DNA of 64,000 nucleotides from Clostridia bacterium. Lineage in GTDB: Bacteria; Bacillota; Clostridia; Oscillospirales; Acutalibacteraceae. Where the stretch lies: assembly GCA_017407995.1 (NCBI GenBank), contig JAFQVM010000030.1, forward strand, positions 1-64,000, in the 5' to 3' direction. The notes beneath the pieces were generated by a model that saw only the letters and a list, made by a program, of their open reading frames with translations, did not search any database and was not told where the DNA came from. This document shows, in pieces, positions 53,941-62,268 of this stretch. The position numbers were made by a program, and so were the translations under genes. Numbering within the stretch: position 1 is the first letter of the stretch; each line of letters opens with the position of its first letter.

Positions 53941-54624
53941 ATGTTTATTCCGATTTTATCGGCAGTTACGGCTTTTTTTGCAATACTTACAATAGTTTTT
54001 CGCCGAAGAGGCAAATCCTTTGACGGCATGCTCTGCAAGTTCATTTCGAGCTTCGGATTTATGTCCATTGCATTCATCGGCTTTTGCTACCACATGCAAC
54101 ACCCGTTCTACTTCTGCCTTGTAGCATTCGGTCTGCTGTTTGGTCTGGGCGGCGACGTGCTTTTAGGAATAAAAGAAATCGCACCCAAGTACAAGAACAA
54201 GCTCATAGCTCTGGGTACGATGTCGTTTATGATAGGACACATCTTTTTTATCGCCGCATTCTACAGAGAGTATCCAAAATTTTCAATTTTTCCGATTTTG
54301 ACAGCCGTTGTTTTAACCGCTATAGGCGCCATTACGATAAAGGTTTTCAAACTCAAGGTTGACACCAAAATGTGTATAATGTTGATTATCTATCTGCTTA
54401 TTATCACATTCGGTGCATCGGTTTCGGGTTACATATATTTCATGACAAAGTCGAGAACCTTCCTTATTGCGTTCATCGCCTCAGTACTGTTTGTAATAAG
54501 CGATGTGATTCTCAGCTTCGTGTATTTTACACCGATAAAGAGCAAAAACAGACTTGTAACCTTGGAGTTGACAACATATTACGCAGGTCAGCTTATGATG
54601 GCTGCTACAGTTTACTTGATATAA
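53941..54624 (+). CDS. YhhN family membrane protein (lysoplasmalogenase-like)
   Basis: A 227-residue protein with about seven or eight membrane helices. The two conserved acidic motifs of YhhN/TMEM86 proteins are visible: LGGDVLLGI and VISDVILSF. Eukaryotic members hydrolyse lysoplasmalogens, and some Clostridia contain plasmalogens, so a lipid role is plausible but inferred. GAGAGAAAGGATGGG precedes the ATG; probably cotranscribed with rarA. Confidence 0.85.
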   Translation: MFIPILSAVTAFFAILTIVFRRRGKSFDGMLCKFISSFGFMSIAFIGFCYHMQHPFYFCLVAFGLLFGLGGDVLLGIKEIAPKYKNKLIALGTMSFMIGHIFFIAAFYREYPKFSIFPILTAVVLTAIGAITIKVFKLKVDTKMCIMLIIYLLIITFGASVSGYIYFMTKSRTFLIAFIASVLFVISDVILSFVYFTPIKSKNRLVTLELTTYYAGQLMMAATVYLI

Positions 54625-54635
54625 AAACACATGAA

Positions 54636-54664
54636 AAGCACCGCTGAATCAGCGGTGCTTAATT
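54636..54664. terminator. Bidirectional terminator between YhhN and PBP genes
   Basis: AAGCACCGCT (54636-54645) / AGCGGTGCTT (54651-54660) with T-rich sequence on both sides. Confidence 0.82.
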
Positions 54665-56020
54665 TTATTTTGCGGCTGCCTGCATCACTTTATTAGCTAT
54701 CGGTGCTGCAGCGCTTATTCCCTCGCCGCCGTTTTCAACAACCACAACAACGGCCAACGGTAAATCTTCACGCTGTGAGAAGCCCACAAACCATGAATGA
54801 GGGTCTCCGTCAGCAACCTCGGCAGTGCCCGTCTTGCCGGCGAATTCAAGCTCCGGGAATCTCCACTCTCCGTACTGATTGAGTACATTATCACGCATCA
54901 TCTTAGCTATTGTATTCGCCGTATCACTGCTCATATATTCAAGTTTTTGAACAGCTATTGATGAAAGTGCATTATCCTCTTTAATAATCTTAGGTGTTGC
55001 GGCGCTGCCGCCGTTTGCTATAGCACCCATAACTGTCATCATCTGGCAGGGATTTGCAAGTGTAGTATACTGTCCGATTCCTGCCCAGCCTCTGTCAACG
55101 CTGACAGCTTCGCTCAAATCTAAAAAGCTCTTTGTAACCTTTACTCCGTCAACGGTTATTCTCTGATTGAATCCGAGCTGCTCAGCCGTTTGAGTGAGTT
55201 TTTCATTTCCAAGCTCCTCTGCAATACAGGCAAACGCACTGTTGCAAGACTTGCTAAGCGCCTGACCAAAATTAATATTTCCATGAACGCCGTTACAACG
55301 AACTTCACCCGTTGAAGTCTGATACGAACCGTTGCATTTAAATGTTCTTAAATTTATATCGGCTATATTTTCTATTGCACTTATCGCTGTTACAACCTTA
55401 AAAGTTGAACCCGGTGTGAAAACTCCCGACAAAAACCGGTTTAAATATATTCCGTCATATTTGCCGCTTGTATCGGAGTCAATATCATCGGGCTTGTTTT
55501 CAGGGTCATAAGTAGGTGTCGAAACCATACAAAGAATCTCACCCGTCTTATAATTATAAACTCCGACAGCACCCTTGCGGTTACCAAGCGCATTGAGTGC
55601 AGTTGTACACAAATCTGAATCTATCGTAAGGGTAATATCATTACCTGCTCCGTTTTTCTTCAAATCATAGACACCGTTAAAAAAGCTGTAGCCTGTAAGC
55701 TCTGAGCGAAAAGTGGTATGCGCACCGGTTGCTATAAAGCCCTCAAGGTCGCCTACGGCGTGAAGCGTTGCACGTCTTACCGTTTTACTGTCGCTGTACT
55801 CTCGCTCACCGTCAACCGTTTGAGCGAGAACTTTGCCGTTTCTGTCGAATATCTTTCCTGCTGAAACTATCTGTCCCGAAGAGTATATATGAAGGTTGGC
55901 TCTTTTAAAAGCCCAATCCTGCGCATTGATAACAAATGTCGACACCAACACTATTACACCCGCTAAAAATGCAGCGGTAAATATCAGCATCAGCTTAGAA
56001 CGTCTCGCTATTCCTTTCAT
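54665..56020 (-). CDS. Class B penicillin-binding protein (PBP2/PbpA-like transpeptidase)
   Basis: A 451-residue protein. An N-terminal membrane anchor (about 9-31), a short PBP dimerisation region and a transpeptidase domain with S205-x-x-K (PGSTFK), S258-C-N and K396-T-G. It cross-links peptidoglycan outside the membrane. It is small for the class and resembles actinobacterial PbpA, usually paired with a SEDS glycosyltransferase as here. GAAAGGA precedes the ATG; it lies 21 bases after the SEDS gene. Confidence 0.93.
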   Translation of the reverse strand: MKGIARRSKLMLIFTAAFLAGVIVLVSTFVINAQDWAFKRANLHIYSSGQIVSAGKIFDRNGKVLAQTVDGEREYSDSKTVRRATLHAVGDLEGFIATGAHTTFRSELTGYSFFNGVYDLKKNGAGNDITLTIDSDLCTTALNALGNRKGAVGVYNYKTGEILCMVSTPTYDPENKPDDIDSDTSGKYDGIYLNRFLSGVFTPGSTFKVVTAISAIENIADINLRTFKCNGSYQTSTGEVRCNGVHGNINFGQALSKSCNSAFACIAEELGNEKLTQTAEQLGFNQRITVDGVKVTKSFLDLSEAVSVDRGWAGIGQYTTLANPCQMMTVMGAIANGGSAATPKIIKEDNALSSIAVQKLEYMSSDTANTIAKMMRDNVLNQYGEWRFPELEFAGKTGTAEVADGDPHSWFVGFSQREDLPLAVVVVVENGGEGISAAAPIANKVMQAAAK

Positions 56021-56041
56021 TAAATCAGTCCTTTCCGAACC

Positions 56042-57313
56042 TTATTGCTGCGTCGCCCCTAACTCTCCACGCTTAATCCATGTTCTGTTGTCTGCAGCCT
56101 TAATGAACGCAAGCAAGGCCCAACAGCATATGGCACTCGACCCGCCTCGGCTGATAAACGGCAGAGTAACACCTGTAAGAGGCAGTAAATCTGTCACACC
56201 GAAGACATTAAGCGCCGCCTGGAACAGCATAAGCATGCCTGCTGCTATACCTGAAATTGCATAAAATGCCGAGCGTGCACCCGCAGCACAGCGAATGCTG
56301 TGGAAAGCTATAAACAATATGCACAGCACCACAAGAATACCGATAATTATACCCCACTCTTCGCAAATCATTCCGAAAACCAGGTCCTCCGTGGCGGCAG
56401 AAACATCTTTCAAGTTTCCTTTTCCTATTCCGACACCAAGCAAGCCGCCGCTTACACTGTAAATAAGCACACGTGTCTGCTGATATCCCTTGCCGTAAAT
56501 ATCGTCCCACACATGGCGATAGGTTGAAAAACGCTCCATAACAAAGTCCGAACGTATAAGAACCACAAGGCCAGCAGCCATCGCTGCCGCTGCGCAAACA
56601 AGCACAAGTGTTCTAAAGTCTCCCGAACGCATAAACGCAAGTACCAAAAATGTAAAGAAAAATATCAAAGCTGTACCAAGGTCACGCATAAGGAAAAGCA
56701 GTGCCACGCAGACCACGCAGAAAATTATATATTTGGTAAGGCTTCGGGTCGTCTGCAGTTTATCAAGAGTCGATGCACCGACAAAAACAAACGCTACTTT
56801 TACAAACTCTGACGGCTGAATGGACATTCCGCCTATTTGCAACCAGTTGAATGCGCCCTGTATATTTCGTGCTAAAATCAGCGTCAATACGAGCAGACCT
56901 ATCGCAGCCGCTGCCATTGGTGTACGCATGAGCATTGCTCTGTCAACATTGCCTATCAACCACAGCATCACAGCAAAACATACTATACCGAGCATTACAG
57001 CGATAAACTGTGTTTTGAGTTGTTCCTTATTGGCACCCGCAACAACCACAAGACCTATTCCCGTCAGGAAAAACGCAACAAGCTCAAGTGCGGGGTCTGA
57101 GTGTTTACGTGCAATTGACATGGCTATAAAATATACCCATTCAACCAAAATAAATATTCCGAAGAACAGAGCACTCTGAGCATCAAGACCCTTGCCATCC
57201 AACACAAACAATGCGTTCTCTGCCGGTTGGTCAAACAGCACCTGCACCATTGAGATTACCTGAAAAACAGTTATCAGCGTGAGTGCCGCAAGCCACCATT
57301 TCTTTCGCCTCAT
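56042..57313 (-). CDS. SEDS peptidoglycan polymerase (FtsW/RodA/SpoVE family)
   Basis: A 423-residue protein with about ten membrane helices. Family segments are GGMSIQPSEFVKVAFVFVGA, the FLMRDLGTALIFFFTFLVLAFM region with the catalytic-loop aspartate and TDLLPLTGVTLPFISRGGSS near the end. It polymerises lipid II with a partner class B PBP, here the next gene. The ATG overlaps the FHA gene stop by 4 bases (ATGA), so the two are translationally coupled. Confidence 0.95.
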   Translation of the reverse strand: MRRKKWWLAALTLITVFQVISMVQVLFDQPAENALFVLDGKGLDAQSALFFGIFILVEWVYFIAMSIARKHSDPALELVAFFLTGIGLVVVAGANKEQLKTQFIAVMLGIVCFAVMLWLIGNVDRAMLMRTPMAAAAIGLLVLTLILARNIQGAFNWLQIGGMSIQPSEFVKVAFVFVGASTLDKLQTTRSLTKYIIFCVVCVALLFLMRDLGTALIFFFTFLVLAFMRSGDFRTLVLVCAAAAMAAGLVVLIRSDFVMERFSTYRHVWDDIYGKGYQQTRVLIYSVSGGLLGVGIGKGNLKDVSAATEDLVFGMICEEWGIIIGILVVLCILFIAFHSIRCAAGARSAFYAISGIAAGMLMLFQAALNVFGVTDLLPLTGVTLPFISRGGSSAICCWALLAFIKAADNRTWIKRGELGATQQ

Positions 57314-58068
57314 GCGCTCACCTCCCCGGATGTCCTGAACACATACGTCGTTCCGCAGATGTCTATTGTATCTCCGTCTTTTATCTTTGTCATGCGGCGC
57401 ACAGGCTTACCGTTGAGCATTGTCCCGAACTGTGAGTCCATATCCGTAACACTCCACTGTCCCTCATCAAATACGAGCATTGCATGCCTGCGTGATACAT
57501 TAGGACGGTTGAGCTGTATCTGAACGTCGTCACCACGTCCTATCATACAAGTGAGAAGTCCGTCTATTCGGTAAGCATCTCCCGTACTTTCGTCTATGAT
57601 ATAGGTTACAGGTCCGTCAGGAACATACTCCTCTGTACCCTGTTCATACTGTTCTACCGTCTGTTGAGGCTCAATTGGGGTGTTCTCAACAAACACAAAA
57701 ACTGCATTGCCGAAAACAAGCGTATCCCCGTTCTCCAGTGCACGGGGTTTATCAATCTTTTCAGAATTTATATAAGTTCCCGTCTTTGAACCGGTATCCG
57801 TGACCCTCCAGCCACTTTTATGCTTAGACAGCACAGCATGAAAGCGTGAAACCGTATTATATCCGAGAATTATGTCGCATACCTTACTGCGCCCGACAGA
57901 TACCTCATATCCCGAAAGAGGAATCCTATCGCCGTTCGCCTCATTTACAAGGTATCCCGTAACACCTATTTTAGCGTTTCCCTTTAGCAATGACGGCACA
58001 CAGAATACAACTATAACCGCTGCAAGAACAGGCAAAAGCCAACGTCCTGCATCAACAATAAAATCCAC
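57310..58068 (-). CDS. Membrane protein with two FHA domains
   Basis: A 252-residue protein. One N-terminal membrane helix (about 10-28) is followed by two forkhead-associated domains: the first with GRSKVCDIILGYNTVSRFHAVLS, the second with IGRGDDVQIQLNRPNVSRRHAML. FHA domains bind phosphothreonine. Both keep the key R, S and R-H residues. The start is GTG at 58068 with GGAGGTGAT upstream. Coupled to SEDS and PBP genes, it probably recruits or regulates the cell-wall pair in response to a Ser/Thr kinase, which is not in this window. Confidence 0.92.
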   Translation of the reverse strand: MDFIVDAGRWLLPVLAAVIVVFCVPSLLKGNAKIGVTGYLVNEANGDRIPLSGYEVSVGRSKVCDIILGYNTVSRFHAVLSKHKSGWRVTDTGSKTGTYINSEKIDKPRALENGDTLVFGNAVFVFVENTPIEPQQTVEQYEQGTEEYVPDGPVTYIIDESTGDAYRIDGLLTCMIGRGDDVQIQLNRPNVSRRHAMLVFDEGQWSVTDMDSQFGTMLNGKPVRRMTKIKDGDTIDICGTTYVFRTSGEVSA

Positions 58069-58287
58069 CGCACATCACCTCCGATAAAATCTTTTATGCT
58101 CTAATTTTACTTTATTTGCCTATGAAAATCAATAAAACGTACCTCTTGTTAACAAAATGATAAAAATAATGTTTAAAAATTGTAAATTTATTATAACAAC
58201 CCTGTCTGCTCTTGATTTTATTTTAAGTTTAATGTATTCTTATATTAGACATATGTGTCTGTATTTTATTAAGGAATGGTTTTAAAA

Positions 58288-59112
58288 ATGAAAAAAACAG
58301 TTGTTTCTCTTTTGCTTATTTTGTCCATTATCTTCACTTTCGCAGCTTGTAAAGGCAACAGCGAAGATGATACCACAACCACTACCGAACCGACAACAGC
58401 TTATGTTGACACGGATATGGAAGAACTTCTCAATGCTTTAGAAAGCCAAGTCGCCGCAACAGATGGCGAGACTCTGCCTATAACCGCCATTGAACCCGAC
58501 ACTCTGCCCGAAGGCGAAAAGATTAAGGTTGACGCAGATTCTGACAGTTCTAAAGAAACCTTGTTCACAAGCTATTTTAAAGAAGTATCCAAAGACAAAA
58601 AGTTCTATATGACTGCAACCTGCAGTTCTTCTATCGACGGCGTAGGTATGGATATTCCTCTTACCCTTGCTGTCTCCGGAGATAAATATTATATATCCAT
58701 GAAAGCCAAGGTTTCAAGCACCATGACAATGAAAATGGATTTCATCGTCAAAGATAACAAGGGCTACATGGTTATACACAACATGAAAGCTTATGCCGCT
58801 ACAGAATCAGGCGACAATGAGTTTGTTGACGGTCTCGTTGGCACTGAGTTCGGCACTATGAAGTATCTCGAGACCACTCAGCTGACATCTGACGGCAAGA
58901 AATACATCTGTGAAGAGTATGACGGTGGCGACGGCACTACTATTAAATGCTACTTCCTTGAGGGAAGCAAAAAGCCTGAAAGAATAGAGTCTCTTGCAGA
59001 CGGAAACACCACCGTTATGAAAGATATTGCTTTCTCCTCAGATGTTGACGATTCACTGTTTGAAATTCCTTCAGGATATAAAAACATCGACCAGATGACG
59101 GAGCTTTACTAA
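58288..59112 (+). CDS. Secreted lipoprotein, unknown function
   Basis: A 274-residue protein with a lipoprotein signal ending FAAC (C21), a Thr/Glu-rich linker (TTTTTEPTTAY) and a C-terminal domain predicted all-beta (SSIDGVGMDIPLTLAVSGDKYYISMKAKVSS; SDGKKYICEEYDGG). The pattern resembles LppX/LprG- or LolA-like lipid-binding folds, but I do not recognise the family. AAGGAA precedes the ATG at 58288 by 11 bases; an ATG at 58276 overlaps it. The SDR gene overlaps its stop by 1 base. Confidence 0.8.
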   Translation: MKKTVVSLLLILSIIFTFAACKGNSEDDTTTTTEPTTAYVDTDMEELLNALESQVAATDGETLPITAIEPDTLPEGEKIKVDADSDSSKETLFTSYFKEVSKDKKFYMTATCSSSIDGVGMDIPLTLAVSGDKYYISMKAKVSSTMTMKMDFIVKDNKGYMVIHNMKAYAATESGDNEFVDGLVGTEFGTMKYLETTQLTSDGKKYICEEYDGGDGTTIKCYFLEGSKKPERIESLADGNTTVMKDIAFSSDVDDSLFEIPSGYKNIDQMTELY

Positions 59113-59855
59113 TGAATAACGAGTCCAAAAAAAACGTGCTTATAACAGGAGCTGCCGGCGGTATTGGCTGCGTGGCAGCTCTTGCTTTTGCAAAAAAAGG
59201 CTGTAATGTAGTTATAAACTACAAAACATCAAAAGAAAAGGCTGAAGCCCTGGCTGACGAGATAAATGCCATGGGTGTAAAAGCGCTGTGCATACGTGCT
59301 GACGTTTCTAACCGCAGCGAAGTAAACTCAATGTTTGATAGGATAGACAAAGAGTTAGGCAGTATTGACATTCTGATAAACAACGCCGGTATAGCACAGC
59401 AAAAAATGTTTTGTGACATAACAGAAGATGACTTTGACTCAATGTTCAACATCACTGTAAAAGGCGCTTTCAACTGTACTCAGGCAGCCCTAAGCGGAAT
59501 GATTCACAAAAAAAGAGGTAAGATAATAAACATCTCATCAATGTGGGGAGTTTGCGGAGCCTCCTGTGAAGTACACTACTCGGCTGCCAAAGCCGCTCTT
59601 ATAGGTATGACAAAGGCTCTTGCACGTGAGCTCGCTCCCTCTAATATTCAGGTTAACTGCATCGCCCCGGGCGTTATTGACACTCCTATGAACGTCTCCC
59701 TTGGAGAGGATACTCTCAACCTATTGCGTCAGGAATCACCCATGGGTCGATTCGGCACTCCCGAAGAAGTTGCCGCACTTATGACCTTTTTAGCCTGTGG
59801 CGAATCGGATTTCATTACAGGACAAATAATAGGAATCGACGGCAGTTTTATTTAA
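59112..59855 (+). CDS. Short-chain dehydrogenase, FabG-like 3-oxoacyl-ACP reductase
   Basis: A 247-residue classical SDR with the cofactor motif TGAAGGIGCVAALAF, NNAGIAQ, catalytic serine in NISSMWG and Y-x-x-x-K in HYSAAKAAL, and the PMGRFGTPEEVAALMTFLA C-terminal region typical of FabG. Fatty-acid synthesis is possible, but no fab genes are near and many FabG-like proteins have other substrates. The ATG overlaps the lipoprotein stop by 1 base, so they are translationally coupled. Confidence 0.85.
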   Translation: MNNESKKNVLITGAAGGIGCVAALAFAKKGCNVVINYKTSKEKAEALADEINAMGVKALCIRADVSNRSEVNSMFDRIDKELGSIDILINNAGIAQQKMFCDITEDDFDSMFNITVKGAFNCTQAALSGMIHKKRGKIINISSMWGVCGASCEVHYSAAKAALIGMTKALARELAPSNIQVNCIAPGVIDTPMNVSLGEDTLNLLRQESPMGRFGTPEEVAALMTFLACGESDFITGQIIGIDGSFI

Positions 59856-59933
59856 ACTTTGTCTATATAGGGCTATTTACAAACACATATCAAAATTTCC
59901 TCGCTTATTTTTATAATTTTTGTATAATTCTTC

Positions 59934-59962
59934 TTGATTTCTATGTGTTTTTATGTTAAAAT
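59934..59962 (+). promoter_or_regulatory. Promoter of the zinc-ribbon membrane protein gene
   Basis: TTGATT (59934-59939), 17-base spacer, TAAAAT (59957-59962). Confidence 0.65.
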
Positions 59963-60027
59963 CAATTGAAATATTATGAACAATACTGCGTTATTGTTTT
60001 TATCATTTTTTGTTTGGAGGAAGTAAT

Positions 60028-60741
60028 ATGGCTATTTGCCCAAAATGCGGAGTCAAACTTAAGTTGACAGACATTAAACCTATCTGCCCAAAATGCGGAA
60101 TTAATCTTATTTACTACGGAATGGAAGAGCGTCTGCTTGAAGATGCGGATAAGGCCGAGAGTGAGCATGCCCGTATGCAAAAGAAAATCGACCGTGTAAA
60201 GGCTTCTTTTGTCGGCTCCAAGCTTGCAATTGTCAGAATTATATTGAGCATTCTACCCATCGGAGCGCTTATGCTGCCTCTTGCAAATGTGTCTTTTTGG
60301 GGGCCTTACTTCGAGGTTAATTCTACTGTTAATGCAATAACAATATATAACCTCATTTCTTCTCTTGATTTCAATGCACTTATTAAATACATATCATCAG
60401 ACTTCTTCGGAGCAACTTTTATACTGTATGCAGTATCGATTGTAACCTTACTTCTTGCAGCAGTTCTCCTCGTTGTTAACCTAATTTGTCTGGCTTTCTC
60501 CTGCACCAAAAACGGAAGCAAGCGCAACATTGCTCTTAACTCTATAAAGATAGTGCTCGCTGTTGTTTCGATGGTAACATTTATTCTGTTCGCCAATAAA
60601 CTTCATGCATTTTTCCCAACTGTTTTCAACGGTTCAATAGGATTTGGTGCTTTCATATTCATCGCAACACTTGTTGCTCTGCTTGTAATCAACATAGTAA
60701 TTTCTAAAAAGGGTATTGATGTTAAGTATAAGCAGACTTAA
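60028..60741 (+). CDS. Zinc-ribbon membrane protein, copy 1 (ends at a stop that splits it from an in-frame coiled-coil tail)
   Basis: A 237-residue protein. Two CPxC knuckles (C4, C7, C20, C23) form an N-terminal zinc ribbon, then EERLLEDADKAESEH, a SFVGSKLAIVRI segment and about four hydrophobic helices. It is a paralog of the gene at 61214-62104, with the same cysteine spacing and shared EERL, SF-G-KL-I-RI, LPLAN and YLSSD-type blocks. The reading frame continues without another stop for 126 codons after its TAA, into a coiled coil like the paralog's tail. GGAGGAAG precedes the ATG at 60028. Function unknown. Confidence 0.85.
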   Translation: MAICPKCGVKLKLTDIKPICPKCGINLIYYGMEERLLEDADKAESEHARMQKKIDRVKASFVGSKLAIVRIILSILPIGALMLPLANVSFWGPYFEVNSTVNAITIYNLISSLDFNALIKYISSDFFGATFILYAVSIVTLLLAAVLLVVNLICLAFSCTKNGSKRNIALNSIKIVLAVVSMVTFILFANKLHAFFPTVFNGSIGFGAFIFIATLVALLVINIVISKKGIDVKYKQT

Positions 60742-61119
60742 GTAGGCGGTATCCCGTCAGAAGAGTATTTCGCATATATTGAGCAAGGCATGAGCACTCG
60801 TGAAATCAGAAAGATGATGGCTCAAAACGACGCTCAGAAGAAACTCGAGCTTGCTCTTAAGGCTAAAGAGGAAGCTGAAGCTGCTCAGGCAGAAGCTGAC
60901 AAGCTTTCAGAAGAAGCTAAGCAAGCTGAAGCTAATGGCGATGCCGATGCAGGCGAGAAGACTCAGCGTGCAGCCACAGCCATGAACGAAGCTACAAAGA
61001 AATCAATGGAAGCTGCAAAGCTTGCAAAAGAAGCTACAATGGCTATGGACTCGCTTAAGCAGTTTGACATCCCAGGCGAAGAAAAGGCCGAAGAAAAGGA
61101 ACCTGTTTCCGCCAACTAA
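60742..61119 (+). pseudogene. Coiled-coil tail in frame with the 60028 gene (detached part or separate small gene)
   Basis: After the TAA at 60739-60741 the same frame stays open to 61119. Its first 16 codons (VGGIPSEEYFAYIEQG) read like protein, and an ATG at 60790 would give a 109-residue, Ala/Glu/Lys-rich coiled coil (STREIRKMMAQNDAQKKLELALKAKEEAEAAQ). The ATG has only an AAGG 2 bases upstream, too close for a good ribosome site. The intact paralog at 61214 carries its coil fused. I read this as the severed end of copy 1, though a separately translated peptide or stop read-through is possible. Confidence 0.6.
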
Positions 61120-61126
61120 AACAGTT

Positions 61127-61157
61127 AACAGCACCGCAAATGCGGTGCTGTTTTATT
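61127..61157 (+). terminator. Terminator downstream of copy 1
   Basis: AACAGCACCGC (61127-61137) / GCGGTGCTGTT (61142-61152) with an AAAT loop and TTATTTAAA tail. Confidence 0.82.
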
Positions 61158-61165
61158 TAAAATCT

Positions 61166-61200
61166 ATGAAAAATAACGCCGCAGGAAATCCTGCGGCGTT
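61166..61200 (-). terminator. Terminator of the copy 2 gene
   Basis: AACGCCGCAGG (61175-61185) / CCTGCGGCGTT (61190-61200). TTATTTTTCAT follows on the minus strand. Confidence 0.85.
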
Positions 61201-61213
61201 AAATATTAGCCAT

Positions 61214-62104
61214 TTATTTTTTCTTTTTACCTGCCGCTTCAAGTTCTTCAGCCGCTTTCAAACGAGCTTCAGCCTGTCTGATTTCTTCAGCTCTCTCAGC
61301 CTCAAGGCGTTTCTTATCTTCTTCGACCTTACGCTTGCGTTCCTCGATGGCTCGTTCTTCTTCTTCTCGCTCTTTTTCTTCCTTAACACGTGCTATCTCT
61401 TCAAAATCAACATCAACATTCTTAAAGGATACCGCAAGGTTAAATGCGCCGGCTAACAAGAACAAAGCTGCTCCCACAAAAACTCCAAAACCTACCGAAC
61501 CTCCAAAGGCGGTTATGGTGCTGGCAGCCATCATATCGCAAAAACGGTTAAAACATATAGCACTACCTATCATTCCGCCTGCGCCAAAAAGATTGCACAC
61601 AAACATCCCACGACTTTTAAACTTCATAAAGTTTAAAAGGAAGAAAGCAAGAGTCACTATCAAAGACAGTGCGCTTACAGCTAAAAGTACAATAGCAAGA
61701 AGAAACATCAGCGCTGCATCGCCCGTTAAATCCGAGCTGAGATATGCCGGGATTCCTCCAAAATTGAAGTTCATAACATTCATTACAATGGAAATTATGT
61801 TCATAGACTCGCTTGACTCATAAAAGGGAAGCGACATGTTAATGTTTGCCAGGGGCAGTAAAAACGAGAACAACGGAATTACACTTATCGGAATTCTTGC
61901 TATTCTAAGCTTGGTTCCCGCAAAGGAATATCTCATCTTAGCTATATTTACGTGAAGCTTTCTAAAGGCCTTATCAGCTCTGATTGAGTCCTCTTCCAGT
62001 CGCTCTTCCCACTGATAGTTAACCATGTTTACACCGCAATTGGGACATTCTGCACGAACATTCCATGGCATAAGCTTGTGCTGACACTGGGGACATTTTG
62101 CCAT
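61214..62104 (-). CDS. Zinc-ribbon membrane protein with C-terminal coiled coil, copy 2
   Basis: A 296-residue protein. N-terminal zinc ribbon (C4, C7, C20, C23), EERLEEDSIRADKAF, about four transmembrane helices (first after RIARIPISVIP, with FLLPLANI), then a highly charged C-terminal helix of about 65 residues (EEKEREEEERAIEERKRKVEEDKKRL...). It is convergent with its shorter relative at 60028. A cytoplasmic ribbon and coil flanking a membrane domain suggest a scaffold or sensor, but I know no function. Confidence 0.85.
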   Translation of the reverse strand: MAKCPQCQHKLMPWNVRAECPNCGVNMVNYQWEERLEEDSIRADKAFRKLHVNIAKMRYSFAGTKLRIARIPISVIPLFSFLLPLANINMSLPFYESSESMNIISIVMNVMNFNFGGIPAYLSSDLTGDAALMFLLAIVLLAVSALSLIVTLAFFLLNFMKFKSRGMFVCNLFGAGGMIGSAICFNRFCDMMAASTITAFGGSVGFGVFVGAALFLLAGAFNLAVSFKNVDVDFEEIARVKEEKEREEEERAIEERKRKVEEDKKRLEAERAEEIRQAEARLKAAEELEAAGKKKK

Positions 62105-62200
62105 TATTTATACCTCACTTCGGTTTATTTTAAAAAATAACATATTACATACATTTTATATTTTTTTAACCGTTGTGTCAACACACGAAATGTAAATGTG

Positions 62201-62229
62201 TTGAAAGTAACAAATATTTGTGATAGAAT
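62201..62229 (+). promoter_or_regulatory. Promoter of the dus gene
   Basis: TTGAAA (62201-62206), 17-base spacer, TAGAAT (62224-62229). Confidence 0.65.
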
Positions 62230-62268
62230 TAGTGAGATTTGCTATTGCTGTTTCAGGAGGTGTTAACC

